Shown: piece after piece, positions 21,338 to 34,500 of the stretch
Numbering within the stretch: position 1 is the stretch's first letter
Layout of the letters: every line of letters starts with the position of its first letter
Assembly (NCBI GenBank): GCA_009746045.1
Contig: RPFO01000645.1
Span: 1 to 62,500 of the forward strand
DNA from: Mesostigma viride
Lineage: Eukaryota; Streptophyta; Mesostigmatophyceae; Mesostigmatales; Mesostigmataceae
Direction: 5' to 3'
DNA length: 62,500 bases
Notes under the pieces: generated by a model
Database searches by the model: none
The model's input: only the letters and a program-made list of their open reading frames with translations
Told to the model about the DNA's origin: nothing
Translations under genes and position numbers: made by a program

Positions 21338-21756
21338 TTAATTAATTACGAGTTTAATTAATAGCTCAGCATATCCATGCACTTAGCTCTAGCTGTTTCG
21401 ATTCTATGTGATGGCATTTTCAGCCATGGCTCATTGTCAAAGAGACATTGTGGCCACTTGCTATAGCGCCTTAGCCAACGTCTTAGTTGATCGAGCCCAC
21501 CGTACCTTATATTAGGTATGCGTCAGGCTACCCTTATATGGTACTGCATGGTTGTATTGCACCCACAGTGTTGCATGCGCGCCCCGGCATCCGGCCTGCT
21601 GTGGAGAGCTAGAGCGCTCTGCATGTGGCCTGCCCACTTAATTGTGGCAGTGATAGAAGCTTGGGCGCCCCCCCGCCTCCCTCTCATTGTGTATTTGGGT
21701 TGAAGGTTCCTTTACTCTGTGTTGGCACCCACGTGGCGCAGTCACGTGCTAATTAT
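21338..21756. other. Intergenic, retroelement tail plus unassigned sequence
   Basis: The first ~25 bp are the resumed AT-rich retroelement tail (GAGTTTAATTAAT). The rest shows no gene; a TTATTGCACCCACAG-like phrase at 21535-21570 resembles the 3' UTR of the second retroelement family. Nothing else is supported. Confidence 0.4.
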
Positions 21757-24090
21757 TGAAGATGTGGACGCCCCCAGCGGGCTAGAATAGCAATAGCCCT
21801 AGCAATTGTAACCATTGGAGTCACTGCCGCGCTAAGGCAGCCATGCCTAGAATGTTCGCCTAGCTGTGCCAACATCCCTAGTCACGTGCCGCCATGCAAC
21901 GCACGGTACACAACCAGCCATAGCCTTAGCCTAGTCATAGCCCAGCCATGCTACGCCCGTGCTATGGTCAGATTACTTGCCCACGCTATACTTGTTATGC
22001 CCCGCTTACATGGGTCTAGATTGATATAATTTTCCGACGCTATTACGCAATATACGATGAGCAAACGCCTCTCGACGCAACGCAGCCTGGCGGCTGCGCT
22101 CGGCAATGAAAATACGGCTGCAGCTTCGCCCACCGGCCCAGATGGCAACGGTGACACTAGTAGTGCACTGGTGCTCGCCCAGCCTGCCGGGCTCGCCTCG
22201 CCATCAGCATCGCCTGAACCTAAGCGCAGTCGCTCTGCTGAGCCGCCCTGGGAAGAGCGCTCGTTTGACGTCAACAGCCCCGGCTTCTGGCAGCGCAGCC
22301 CCGGTTGGATTATGGAAGACTTTTATTACGGTGATCACGCCTCGCTTCTAGCCATGTGCGTGTACCTCACGACCCACAACCGTGGCCGCTGGCCTGGTCT
22401 CGGCGAGCTTGTCGACCCCGCCGAGGCTCTCCCAATCATTCACCGCATGCCTCGCCCCAAGCTTCAACGCTTCGCCCTCTGCTCCCTTGTTGGACGCTCC
22501 GAATCCGAGATCTGGAACCCCAAACCGCCCCCCTTCCCCTCCGAAGCCTCCATCCGCACCATCCTCAAGGAAGCTTTCGAGCAGCACGTGACCCCTCTTG
22601 CCGCAGATGTGGCGGCACTTGGCGGCACGCTGGCTGCTGAGCTCCCCACCATCCCCACCGCCACCGCCACCCTCCTCGCCTCCACCCCCCCCCCCCTCCG
22701 CCTCCACCGACTCCATCACCGCCCAGCTCCGCGACATCGACCAGCGCCTCAAGGATAATGCAATCGCTATCGAGGTCTTGCAGAACACGGCAGGCCTCAC
22801 CGCCCAGGCAGTGAAGGACATTGCCGCCAAGCCAGCCTCGGCTGGCCCGGCCGGCGATGCTCCTCCCATCACGACCTGGGCGGACATGCTTAAGCAACAC
22901 ACCACCTCCACCACCTCCGCCGTCGCAGCCCAGCTCCAGCGGCAGACGCTTGACCTCCGCGAGGAGGCCGAGCTCGCCAAGCGCAGCCTCAACGCCATCC
23001 TCAAGAACTTGGACATGGAAGAAGGTGAGAATTCCGAGAAGCTTGCACGTGCGTTTGAGAGCAAAATCCTTGCACGCATGGGCCTTCTTGGTGAGATCAA
23101 GCTGACCGCCCACCGCCTCCCCGCGCGCGGGGTAAGGCAGGGGCGCCTCCGCTTCTTCTCATCTTTGATAGCCCAGCGGACAAGCTTTCGTTTCTCAGAC
23201 GCCGCAAGCGGCTCGCGAATACTCCCTTCACCGTGGACGACGACTTGACCCTGGCCCAGCAACAACGGCGACGGGAGCTATGGCCGACCTACACCCAGCT
23301 CCGGCAGACCAAGGCGGGCCAGCCGGTGTACTGGAAGGGGGCGGCCATCTACGTCGGCCACAAGCCCTGGCACGCGACCCCCTCGACCACCGCGGCCCCA
23401 GCAACTCCAGCCCCAGCCTAGGGGAATATAGCAGTAGTGTAGAATAGTTAGACAGTGGCCTTGTACATGCCCGCCTACTACAGGCACTATACCAGCTTAG
23501 GCCTAGCCTTTTTAGTCATGTACATGTGTGCCTATGATGAGCCACACTCCAGAAGATGCCTAGTTTTATTTAGTAATGCTGTGCCCATGCAGAGAGCTGC
23601 TCTCTGCTGAGATGCCACGCTCTAGTTTTTGTATAGCCATGATGATCTTCCCCCTCACAGGCATGCTCCCCCCTTACCCGGGCATAGCGTGATAGACCAT
23701 GAGGGTGCGGGTGCCCTGGTGCACCTAGAGCAGGGGTAGCTTACATTCCCACCCTTGCATGAAGTAGCCTAGAATGTATTAAAAGCCATATGCCCCTTCT
23801 CAGGGCTATGTGCTACATCTACTCCCAACGGAGTGATGTTGATAATTAATTAATTAATTAATTACATGGGTCTTATTGCACCCACAGTTTGCCGGATCGT
23901 TAGCCTGTCCTTTTTTTAGCTAGCCGCGCCCGATTGCAGCTGTGGCATGCCTTTGGCATGAAGGGGACTGGGGGTCTCTGCCCTTTCTCCTGTAGTGCAC
24001 ACACAGGGATTACAAGCACTTCAGTGCTCCGTGACTCCCCAACGGGAGCACGTGTTTAATTAATTAATTAATTAATTAATCAATTATCGA
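21757..24090 (+). mobile_element. 5'-truncated retroelement 3' end of family 2, split by copy B
   Basis: 21757-22017 matches the 3' UTR of the family-2 copy at 37183-37432, beginning at the last ORF1 codons (GATGTGGACGCCCC). The 3' UTR then breaks at TTACATGGGTCT and resumes at 23874 (TATTGCACCCACAG). It ends with the hairpin GTGCTCC...GGGAGCAC and a (TTAA)n tail at 24057-24090. The weakly matching flanks AATTATTGA and AATTATCGA may be an eroded target-site duplication. Confidence 0.75.
22018..23861 (+). mobile_element. ORF1-only retroelement copy B, nested, with 12-bp target-site duplication
   Basis: TTACATGGGTCT occurs at 22006-22017 and 23862-23873. The copy is 5'-truncated: its homology to copies A and C starts at GATATAATTTTCC. 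ORF1 runs from 22057 to 23421 and needs two frame changes, one in a C13-14 run near 22685-22697 and one near 23140. The protein has the same order as in copy A (MSKRLSTQRSLAAALGNEN start, LDLREEAELAKRSLNAILKN, LTLAQQQRRRELWPTY). The 3' UTR ends in the CTCCCAACGGAG hairpin and a (TAAT)n tail. Confidence 0.85.
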
Positions 24091-24502
24091 CGTGGTTGTG
24101 GTCTGACGTACGTGTGAATATGCATGTGGGCAGGGTGCCAGCACGATCCATGCCATGGATCGATGATATTGGATGGCCATGCATATATATAAAATACGGA
24201 CCATGCATGATAGACGACATTGGATAGCCACAAAATTTCCCAACTCCGGAAAATAGTTACATACGTATACTACTTGATATTACTGTTTATTGTTACAAAG
24301 GTCCTTGCCATTGGTGGCGCGTTTGTTCTCATGGCCATGCCCTGTCCAGATCAAGCTACTAACTTATTCGACCCGTGAAAATTGTCCCTGACCGAACGTG
24401 TACGGTCCCAACTGATTGCTACAGGCCTCATGCCTCGAGGCCTGTGCAGGTCATCTCTATACGCCATTAACCCATCGATCGACCCACAACACATGGGCCA
24501 TT
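24091..24502. other. 3' flank of UFL1, no gene
   Basis: The stretch holds TTACA at about 24293-24297, i.e. TGTAA on the minus strand about 205 bp after the UFL1 stop, embedded in TTTGTAACAATAAA. This fits a green-algal poly(A) signal. No other feature was seen. Confidence 0.5.
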
Positions 24503-27500
24503 TTAGCTGGGCGCAGAGGCCTCTCCAACCCCCTCTGCCTTGGGTGGCTGTGCCAGTGCCTTTAGTGCCGGCAGGTCCTCCTTCAACCGCTGCTCTAGGT
24601 GCTCCCGCTTCAACGGCCGCACCCCGCTGTCCGCCTCCCCTCCCTCGGCCCCTGCTCCTGATGCTGCGCAGGCCGCATCATACGTCGCCGATGACACCGG
24701 GGATGACAGGAAGGCCATGACGTCGGTCAGATACTTGGACAAGAACGCATGCGTCTCCGCCGACACGTGGCCCCGCAGCGCGTCCACGACGCCTGCCAGG
24801 GCGCGCCCAGGGACCTGGATCACCCGCCCGTGCACCTGCAGGAACAAGAGCGGGACGGCGAGCGCTAATGCCACCGACGGTACGGTCTCGGCCTCCAGCT
24901 GCGCCAGCAGTGCCTTCTTGTTTGCGTGCGCTTGCGCCCGCTCCGCCTTCTTGTCTAATGCCCGCAGCCGCACGCAGCACTCGTTGGCAACGCCGTCGAA
25001 CGCGGTCAGGAACTCGCTGACGTCACGCCCCGCCCGCAACACCTCCGCGACCGCCGCCGCGCACTTGGCCGCAGGCCGACTCAGCCCCCGCACGGCCGCG
25101 TCCCGCTGCGAGGGCGCGAGCGGGGGGAGCTGCGCCGGGTCGCCGCCACAAGTCGCCGCGGCATCGTCCTCCTCGAACTCAGACGATTGGGAGCGCAGGA
25201 AAACATCCCACAAGGTGGTGGCGATGCCGCGCAGCAAGTGCCGCTGGAGCAAGAGAGAGACGCTGCTGGCAGACACCCCCTGGGCCGCATCTGCAGCACC
25301 ACCGCCGCCAGCAGCGTCCCCTGCTGAAGCCGACGTGTCCGCCGCTGCCCCTCCACTGCCGCGAAACAGCTCGGCTCCCTTTGCAAACAGCTGCAGGTCC
25401 TGGTATAACGCCTCCATCTGCCCCCGCAGCGCGTCCTGCCACTTGCGCCGTGTCTCCGCGCCCGCCACCAGCGCGGCTTTCTTGGCTGACACAAACGCAG
25501 CCACCGCTGCGCCTCGCAGGTGGACCGCGAGCGCATACGCAAGCGACACCTCGTCGTTGCCCCCATCCTCATCGCCGTCATGGTCATGCCGCGAGTACAG
25601 TGCCGCCTCGTCCTCTTCTACTGGCACGCCCGACAAACCCTCCATCTCAGGGTACCACTCCAATAGGTGCCGCACCATGTCCTTTATAGTGAACAGGCCG
25701 GACGTCTCATTGACACCCGCGTCCTTGTCGCCCCGCCCCTTCTTGTTGCCACTGCTGGTCACCGCTCCACCCTCCTCTGCCACGTCTGCCCTGCCCTTGC
25801 CGCCCTTGCCACCCTTTGCCCCCGCACTGCTCCCTTTTCTCTGCTTGCCCCCCTTCCCTTTCCCACCTACATCCTCCTCTGCAGCATCCAAGGCCTCCTG
25901 GCCTTTCTTTCCACCCCCTTCGCCACCACCACTGCGGCGGCCTGAATTCTTGCCAGCGGCCTTGCCCCGTTTCCCCCCCCCCCGCCTTTCGCCCCCCCCT
26001 CGTCCTCACCATCGCTCTCCCCCCCTGCAGATGCCTGCCTCCCATCAGACCCACCCCCCTTCCCCTTGCCCTTGCCCCGTTCGCCACTCTCCTCCCCCCC
26101 CTGGGCACCCGCACCGTCCCGCGCCCAGGAGGTGTCCGCGCCCCCCTGCGCATCCACCCCCCCTGCGCGCCCCCATCCCTGCCACCGCCATGGCCCGGCA
26201 TCGACGACGATGACGCATCATGCACGACCACGTTCTGAGCACGCCGCAGCACGTGGGCGCGCGCCGCCTCTGCTGCCATGTCGGTAAAGCGTGCTGACGC
26301 CGCCTTGAGCAGCTCCTCGCTGACCCAAAACGTGGACAAGAAGGGCCGCAGCTGACCCTTGGACGAGGCGGACGCCAGCAGTGATGAGTGGCGGCAGAGC
26401 TCCGCCGCGTCGGCAGGCGAGAACCCGCTGGGCAGGAACGCCATGGCCGCACACCAGGTGGAGCTGTCGATCGCGTCCTCTGCGCCGGCCTCGAGCGGGA
26501 CCAGCAGCCGCTTGCTGGCAAACACTTCTGGCAACGCCACGCCGTCGGCCGGGTACATCTGCTGCAGGTACTTGGCCGGCTGCGGCACCTGCAGCTTTGT
26601 GAGCGCCGCGTATTCGATGAACCCGTTGCGTTCGTAGAAGCGCTGCACGGCCTCCTTCTGTCGCCTCGCAAAGATGGCAGGTACCCAGGTAACGCCTCCC
26701 CCCTTCAGGCTGCCCTGGATGGCCCCCTCCGCCGCCAGCCGCTCCACGATGCCCTTGATGAGCGTGGTGGAGATGGCGCTCCCGATGCCAGCATAAGACG
26801 CCGCGTCCGCACTGCCGGATCCCGCCCCATCGCTGCTGCCATCTGCCCCCCCCTTGTTGGTGGCGGCGGGGGTGCTCCCCCCACGCACGGCCATCGCACA
26901 GTCCTCCGCGTCGAGCTGGGTCACGGTGGCGGTGACGGACGCCAACGTGATGGGGGTCAGACTGGCCCGCATGACACCGCGCACGATGGCCGCCAGACCT
27001 GCCACGTAGGCCTCGGTGTACAGCCGCCCGCCCTCCAGCTTGCCGTGGATGAGAGTGCCCAGGCGGGACGTGACGTTGGAAAGCATGAGCTCCGCGCGCA
27101 CGTTGAACTGGCGCGCCAGCTCGGCCAGGGGCAGCTGGCCGGACTGCTGCAGGGACTCGTCGATCTCGGCCGCCATGCCGTCCCAGTAGGCGTCCGTGAT
27201 CAGCTCCCCCTGCAGGAGGCACATGTCGGGACGGGAGGAGGCGAGCGCCTCCGCTTGCTTTTCCGCGTGGCTAAGGTCGATACCGATGAGGGCCGCCGCG
27301 TCGAGCACGGACACACGGCCGCCGTGGCGAGACACCTGGACGGCCAGCTCCTGCCGCAGCCGGTCCACCGTGAGGTACTCTTTTCCATTGGTGGTGTACA
27401 GTAGGTCGTCGCCGAGCAGGCCCAGCTCCTTGAGCTTGTTGACCAGCTCGATCACGTTGCGCTCGGAGAGGCGGACGGCGGACTTGGTCTCCTGCGCCGC

Positions 27501-27536
27501 CTGCAGCGCCGCCTGCAGTGCAAGGATCTCGTCCAT
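24503..27536 (-). CDS. UFL1: E3 UFM1-protein ligase 1 (UFL1), intronless, two apparent frameshifts
   Basis: UFL1 transfers the ubiquitin-like modifier UFM1 from the E2 UFC1 to targets such as ribosomal protein uL24 at the ER, working with DDRGK1. The start MDEILALQAALQAAQETKSA and the following ~280 residues (VIELVNKLKELGLL, YTTNGKEYLTVDRLRQEL, GGRVSVLDAAALIGID, GRLYTEAYVAGLAAIVRGV) are the conserved N-terminal domain. The C-terminal half (DMVRHLLEWYPEMEGL, LLQRHLLRGIATTLWDVFL) completes the protein. Between them is a Gly/Lys/Glu-rich linker of over 150 residues. There the frame changes twice, next to C runs at 26157-26163 and 25973-25983. At about 1000 codons it is longer than the roughly 790-residue animal protein because of the linker. 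The frameshifts sit only in homopolymers and probably reflect indel errors; the protein was left as read. Confidence 0.9.
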
Positions 27537-28513
27537 GGGACTGTTGGCCCTGCTTGCTGATCGCTAGAAAACAGCTTTGTAGAATTTCAAGGTCACGCCA
27601 CAATGGTAATGCACTTTCGTCTGGCCCACGTTATGCTACCTAAACCATTGAGCAAATAGGGCATGCCTCGTGCAACAGCACGGGCGAATTCTAATACCAG
27701 CTATCCACATACGGGAACCAGTGGTCCGCCCTGGGTTGTGTTGGTCCAGTATACCAGGGAACGTCGCGTGGTCAGCCAACCTTGCTTTCAAGGTCAATAC
27801 TTTGGGGAATATATGCTTACACTACACTGCTATACACGGTCACTGCGGAAACCTTCCGAGCACCTGCCTCAGCCCAACTGACTGGTATCTTTTTTGCCAA
27901 AGCCTCTGGGTTGCCTGGTCCGGCCAGGCTGCTTTCTGAGCAAGAAAAAAATCGCCCTTCGCTGCTCTAGTATCTACATCATTATCGGTCAAAGGGCGAT
28001 GCAAGCACCCTCTCGTCTATAACAAATGTCTGGTGTGGTAATGGAGGTGACACAGCGATGGACGTTTTCACTTTTCAGTTCTGTACGTGTGTCACCAGCG
28101 ATGCCTTGGGCTCGGCACAAGGCATAGGTCACCGGTCGCTGGCTACTGGCTGCCCACTATATACGTTTCTATCGAATCACTTATCACACTAGTTGCTACT
28201 TGTTGCCAACCAGTATTAGAAACGGTTGCCAAGCATCAAGCATCTCGAGTGCAGCAGCCTCCAGCTTTTTAGGCCGCCAGCAGCAGCCTTCGACAAAGCG
28301 CCATTATTTGCGAATATCCAATTCCAAACTCCCAAACACAGGCATTTGCTGCATAGCAATATTTTGTCGCATGCTCGGTCGACGTGCAAACTTCAGGCCA
28401 GATTCCAAGGTTGCAGCTTGCGACGGAGGCAGACTAGGTCGAATTACGGAATGCCGCGCTTACGAAAAATATTGAAATTGTAGGGCCTGCCCTTTCCTGC
28501 TAGATAGGATAGA
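27537..28513. promoter_or_regulatory. Divergent intergenic region between UFL1 and the G-patch gene
   Basis: The two start codons are 977 bp apart, head to head, so promoters of both genes must lie here unless 5' UTR exons exist. Short open frames are present but have no coding character. No clear TATA box could be assigned. A bidirectional promoter is plausible but unproven. Confidence 0.45.
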
Positions 28514-31500
28514 ATGGGGGACGAAACACGCGATGATGAAGTACCTTTATATGACCGGGGCCCGATGTACACCAAGGGCATTGGGTACGTCGACGTGATG
28601 GAGGGGCAAAGAGAGGAGAGTGATGAAGGGGGGCATTTCTGTGTTGGGCGGATGCGAATTTCGAGGGATGGCTCGTGGACAATGGTTGGCCAAGCGAATG
28701 AAGGAAGGCGGAACTCGCCACGTGGTCAGGGCTCGGGCTCCGGGCGTGGTGCCTCGCACCCGCAGAGCAAGTCGGCCCGTCGCAGGAATCGCAAAAAGAA
28801 CCGCGGTGCCGTCAATTGCGTTCCGAATTACGGTCGCCCGCAGGCCAGCAAGTTCAAAATGTCCTCGGACATGAATTCCCCGGGTACCGATAGCTCCCAA
28901 GAAGAATCCGAGGACAATATCAGCGATCAGGTACAATATTTGCTGGGTCAATTTCACCACGCATTTTAGTGGATGCATATTGTTCAACAATTGTGGTCAC
29001 GTCGCAATTTCCCGTTTCTTTGTCAGCAATGTTAAGAGCGAGCACAATCGACTCTGAATCATTTTGCCTAGTGTAATTTACGCCTTGCGGACTGCATTTG
29101 CCTTGTGCCCGGGCAGATGGTGGAAGACTACCTGCGAAATTGCCAGGACAGCGAGGACGACATGCTGGACGGGAGCAGCGACATTGCTGCGCTTGCTGCC
29201 AAGTTCCTTGTGACATCTCCCGACGCGCAGTGCCCGATTGAGGGCGGTGTGTTGATCCACGATGACAACGAGGGGGAGGGCTGGGATGGTGGCAGTGACG
29301 ACCACGAGGACGAGGACGAGGACGAAGATGACGATAATTCTGGTGACGGCTCTGGTTCCGAGTCCAGCGGGTACAGCTACGGCGACCTGGCTGCGGGCGA
29401 GGTGGACTTGGACAATGAGAACTCTGACTCTGATGCCTTGAGTGCAAGCGAAGGAGATGAGGACGACGGGACTGGCGATAGTGAACAGGGAGGCCAGGGT
29501 GATGGCAAGACACGTGGCCAGGGAGGGGGGTTGCAGGGTGGCGGCGGCCAGAAGAAGAAGAAAAAGAGGCTGGAGGACTCGTTCACGCGACTTCGGTTCG
29601 GGCCAGGTGGGGAGGCGGCGGAGGACGACGAGGAGGAGAGCGAGGGTGACGAGATCATGCACATCGGGCACAAGATGCTGGTACGGTGGGGGGGGGGGGG
29701 GGGGGGAGAATGGGGAGTATGGGAGGCGGGGATGCTGGAACAAGGTTAGGGGGGAAAGGGGAGGTGCTGGTATGGGGAAGAGAGGTGCAGATGCTGATGT
29801 GAGCAGGTCGGAGGCAGATGCAAGTGGTGGGGGGTGGGGATGAACGGGAGGGGGTGAAGATGCTGGTACTGTGGATGAAGGGGGTGGTGGCACTTCGTGA
29901 CATGCTTGCACTCGTACCATGGGCAAGGAGTCGTTGCGCAGGCAAGCGCAATGCTGCCCAGCTTGTGCGGTTCTCCGAGTGCTATGGAGCAACGCTACTG
30001 TCTGTTTTTGTCTGTTCGTGGCAGCATAACACGGGTGATTGCTTTGTTTCCCTTTTTGCTTTGTTGTCTCCGTATCGCAGCAGCAAGGGTACGGGAGCTG
30101 TCAAGCAAGCATCCATGCTCAACGTGCCTATATATATATATATATATATATATAGCACTGTAGGCTATGTTCCATAGTGCTCCGTGTGCCTGCTTGGAGC
30201 TAGAGCACGCCCGTAATTAGCCACGAACACCAACGTTGCGCATCGCCTGCATGCGCCTAGATGCTAATATCGCTGCAGTAGCTCTATCGTTGTATACTCT
30301 TCTGTTGCCGGCGTTGCGGCTGCAGGCGGGTAACTTGGACCTGGACGCCTTCCTTGGCTACCGCAAGCCGTCACGCAAGAACCGGCGCAACAGCGACCCC
30401 TTCCCCGTCCCTGGCCGCGCGTTCGGCGCGCCAAGGGGGAGCGCGGGTGACGCATCGCGTGGCCACCGGCAGGGTGGTGGGCAGGCGGCTCAGGGCAGCC
30501 CCGCGTGGCCCGTGCATGCCAACGGTTCTGCCAAGCGGCCAAAGAATCTGCGACCGGGTGAGCATTGTGAGGGGGCGTAATGCAGCACAGTGAAATGTCT
30601 GGTACCGCACTGGATTCGAACACAGGACGTCTACACTGGATTCGAACACAGGACGTCTACACTGGATTCGAACACAGGACGTCTACACTGGATTCGAACA
30701 CAGGACGTCTAGCAGGATTCCATGACTCCCCCTGATGCGGCACCGTGGCTAAGCAAGTGTTACGAGGTTGTCGGTGGGCAAGTAGTGGCATGCGGCTGCT
30801 GGGTGCGGAGGGCCTCTTGGTCCAGTGGGGCCTTGTGGTGCCGTGAATCACGGCGCTGGATGATGCCCCGGGCGCATCTTCTTTCTTGGGATGTCCAATG
30901 CTTGCATGCGCTCTTTGGCCATGAGCACGCTTTACCTTTCGGGGGGGGCGGGGGAGGAAGGGATAATATTTCATTTATGTACGTTGTTACACAATTGCCG
31001 TCATGAATGCACACGTTGTGGATGGGATAGACAAACGTCTGGCGGTTCCTACATAGGGCGGCCATGCTCCTTTATTGGATGGGTGGAGACTTGCACTCGT
31101 TTTGGTTGCCATTATCAGCCGTTGTCGCTACCGTGCTCTTCCGTGGGGAGAAAGGTGAGGAAAGTGGACCAGGCCATGAAGAATTGGTGGGTGGTGTGAC
31201 AGAGATATCTTGCGTTCCTGCCCATTCCCTTACACCCTGTCTGTTGCGGACCCTGGTTTGACCCTATTGCCCTATGGTGCGTGTCGGTCGCCCTATTGCC
31301 ATGTGATGGTGTCGGTCGCCCTATTGCCCTATCGTGCGTGCCGGTCGCCCTATTGCCCTGTGATGGTGTCGGTCGCCCTATTGCCCTATCGTGCGTGCCG
31401 GTCTCCAGGCGAGAAGAAGCAGCTCAAGCAGGAGGCCATGGAGGCCAAGCGCGCGCAGAGGATGGCGGCGCGCGGGTTCGACCTGGACGCCGTCAACAAG

Positions 31501-34500
31501 GTGACGGGATGTTTCTTGATGTATAGTTAATGCTAGATTTATGAAAGCGGGGCTTGATGCACAGGACGCCATGAGCCTGGTCCGTTTCTGCAGTGACCAA
31601 GACATGCGCTGTGTTCCGTAGGGATCGAGGTGTGCCCAACGTGTGTGCGGGTATAGTGAACAAGGTTGCGGGTATAGTGAACAAGGTGTGTCCGTGTATG
31701 TCTTCACGCGGAACAAATGCTTGCTGATGGTAGCACAATTATTCAACGGTATGTATGCTGGACATTGTGGACAAAATGTGGGGCAGTTCTGGGCCACGTT
31801 ATGGGGAATGGGTTGGACCGGGGAGGATTCTTTGGCCTTGCATGTGTGAGGCCAGCTGCGCCGCTTGTCCCCAATAAGGTTGGTTGCCGCACCAGCATTC
31901 TCACATGCAATGTAGTCCCTGACTGTGCCCTCTTGGGAGTTCGCCCTTGCCGACGTTGACAGCATTTGTTGCTTTTGTATAGTGCCTCTCATCCTCCTCG
32001 GTCCTTCGTTCGCCCCGCCCCGCCTCCCCCTGTTTGTTTTTGTGTTTTTGTTCTTTTTTCCCCCCAGAGCCTGCGTCGTTTCGTGGCGAGCCAGGAGGAC
32101 ATGTGGGGCGGGCAGGCGCCACGTGGCAAGCCCGAGATGGCCCAGGTCACGCGCGTGGCACGGCTGTACCGCCTGCAGGTGTCTCTGCAAGGCAGCGGCA
32201 AGAAGCGGTGAGTGTGGGCAGGCATGTGGCGTCCATTGGTGATCCGCTGGCGTGTTGAGGCATGAGAAGTTCAGGGCTCATGCGTTGAGAACGCACTGGC
32301 AAGGTCCATGGGGTGCTGTCCATGAAACCAGGGTGACAATGGTCATATTAATAGTTAGGAGTGCCCCTTGGAATACAAGCGCGGCATGACACCACAAAAC
32401 CCGCGAGGGGTCATGAACCAGTTTCAAGCGGCGACAGTCACAGGATCCTGGGGGGGGGGGGGGGGGCCGCGTGAAAGTGGATGGGGGTTGGACACTCCAA
32501 TGTCTTGGGGCATAGCTCAGTGGATGACTGAGGGGATGTGGGGTGGTGGATGGTGTGGCTTGGGCCATCTCGTACGCTGGACGTTCAGAGGCAGGGCGCC
32601 CGCAGCAGCCAAAATTTTCCCTGCATGTGGTCGCTCATGTGGTTTTTTGTTCGCACATTTGGGATCTGGGCATCCTGCATGGTGCGAGCATCATGTGACA
32701 AGAGGGCAGCGATGAATTAACATGAGATTAGCAATCACCCAACAAGAGGGTAGCCATTGATTAACAAGTGTGTGGCCGTTAATCAACAAGAGGGTAGCCA
32801 TTGATTAACAAGTGTGTGGCCGTTAATCAACAAGAGGGTAGCCATCGATTAACAAGTGTGTAGCCGTTAATCAACAAGAGGGTAGCCATTGATTGACAAG
32901 CGTGTAGCCGTTAACCAACAAGAGGGTAGCCATTGATTAACAAGCGTGTGGCCGTTAATCAACAAGAGGGTAGCCATTGATTAACAAGCGTGTAGCCGTT
33001 AATCAACAAGAGGGTAGCCATTGATTGACAAGCGTGTGGCCGTTAATCAACAAGAGGGTAGCCATTGATTAACAAGCGTGTGGCCGTTAATCAACAAGAG
33101 GGTAGCCATTGATTAACAAGCGTGTAGCCGTTAATCAACAAGAGGGTAGCCATTGATGAACAAGCGTGTGGCCGTTAATCAACAAGAGGGTAGCCATTGA
33201 CTGACAAGCGTGTGGCCGTTAATCAACAAGAGGGTAGCCATTGATTGACAAGCGTGTAGCCGTTAATCAACAAGAGGGTAGCCACTAATTAACAAGCGTG
33301 TAGCCGTTAATCAACAAGAGGGTAGCCACTAATTAACAAGCGTGTAGCCGTTAATCAACAAGAGGGTAGCCATTGACGAACAAGCGTGTAGCCGTTAATC
33401 AACAAGAGGGTAGCCATTGATTAACAAGCGTGTAGCCGTTAATCAACAAGAGGGTAGCCATTGATTAACAAGCGTGTGGCCGTTAATCAACAAGAGGGTA
33501 GCCATTGATTAGCAAGCGTGTAGCCGTTAATCAACAAGAGGGTAGCCACTAATTAACAAGCGTGTAGCCGTTAATCAACAAGAGGGTAGCCATTGATTAA
33601 CAAGCGTGTAGCCGTTAATCAACAAGAGGGTAGCCATTGATTAACAAGCGTGTGGCCGTTAATCAACAAGAGGGTAGCCATTGATTAGCAAGCGTGTAGC
33701 CGTTAATCAACAAGAGGGTAGCCATCGATTGACAAGCGTGTGGCCGTTAATCAACAAGAGGGTAGCCATTGATTGACAAGCGTGTGGCCGTTAATCAACA
33801 AGAGGGTAGCCATCGATTGACAAGCGTGTGGCCGTTAATCAACAAGAGGGTAGCCATTGATTAACAAGCGTGTAGCCGTTAATCAACAAGAGGGTAGCCA
33901 TTGATTAACAAGCGTGTGGCCGTTAATCAACAAGAGGGTAGCCATTGATTAGCAAGCGTGTAGCCGTTAATCAACAAGAGGGTAGCCATCGATTGACAAG
34001 CGTGTGGCCGTTAATCAACAAGAGGGTAGCCATTGATTGACAAGCGTGTGGCCGTTAATCAACAAGAGGGTAGCCATCGATTGACAAGCGTGTGGCCGTT
34101 AATCAACAAGAGGGTAGCCATTGATTAACAAGCGTGTAGCCGTTAATCAACAAGAGGGTAGCCATCGATTAACAAGCCTGTAGCCGTTAATCAACAAGAG
34201 GGTAGCCATTGATTAACAAGCGTGTAGCCGTTAATCAACAAGAGGGTAGCAAGTAGCTCATGTAAGGGTAGGTATCCCCCCATGGGGCACCGCGCGCCGA
34301 CCGCGTCCCCACCGCTGCGTGAGCTGAGCGATCCTGCGGAAGGCTCTCATATTGCGTGCTTATCTTCTCGGCGTGTTTGTGCGCGCGTTTGTGTGTGTGC
34401 CCCCGTATGTTTTGGTGCGCCCCTACGCGGCAGCATCCTGATCGTCCGTCGCACGCGCACCACGTGCATGCCGGAGGGGGAGATGGCGGCGTCTCTCACC

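Noticed and set aside
24540-26213. 557-codon plus-strand frame opposite UFL1
   Set aside because: It has the low-complexity composition expected of antisense GC-rich coding DNA; the minus strand encodes a recognisable conserved protein.
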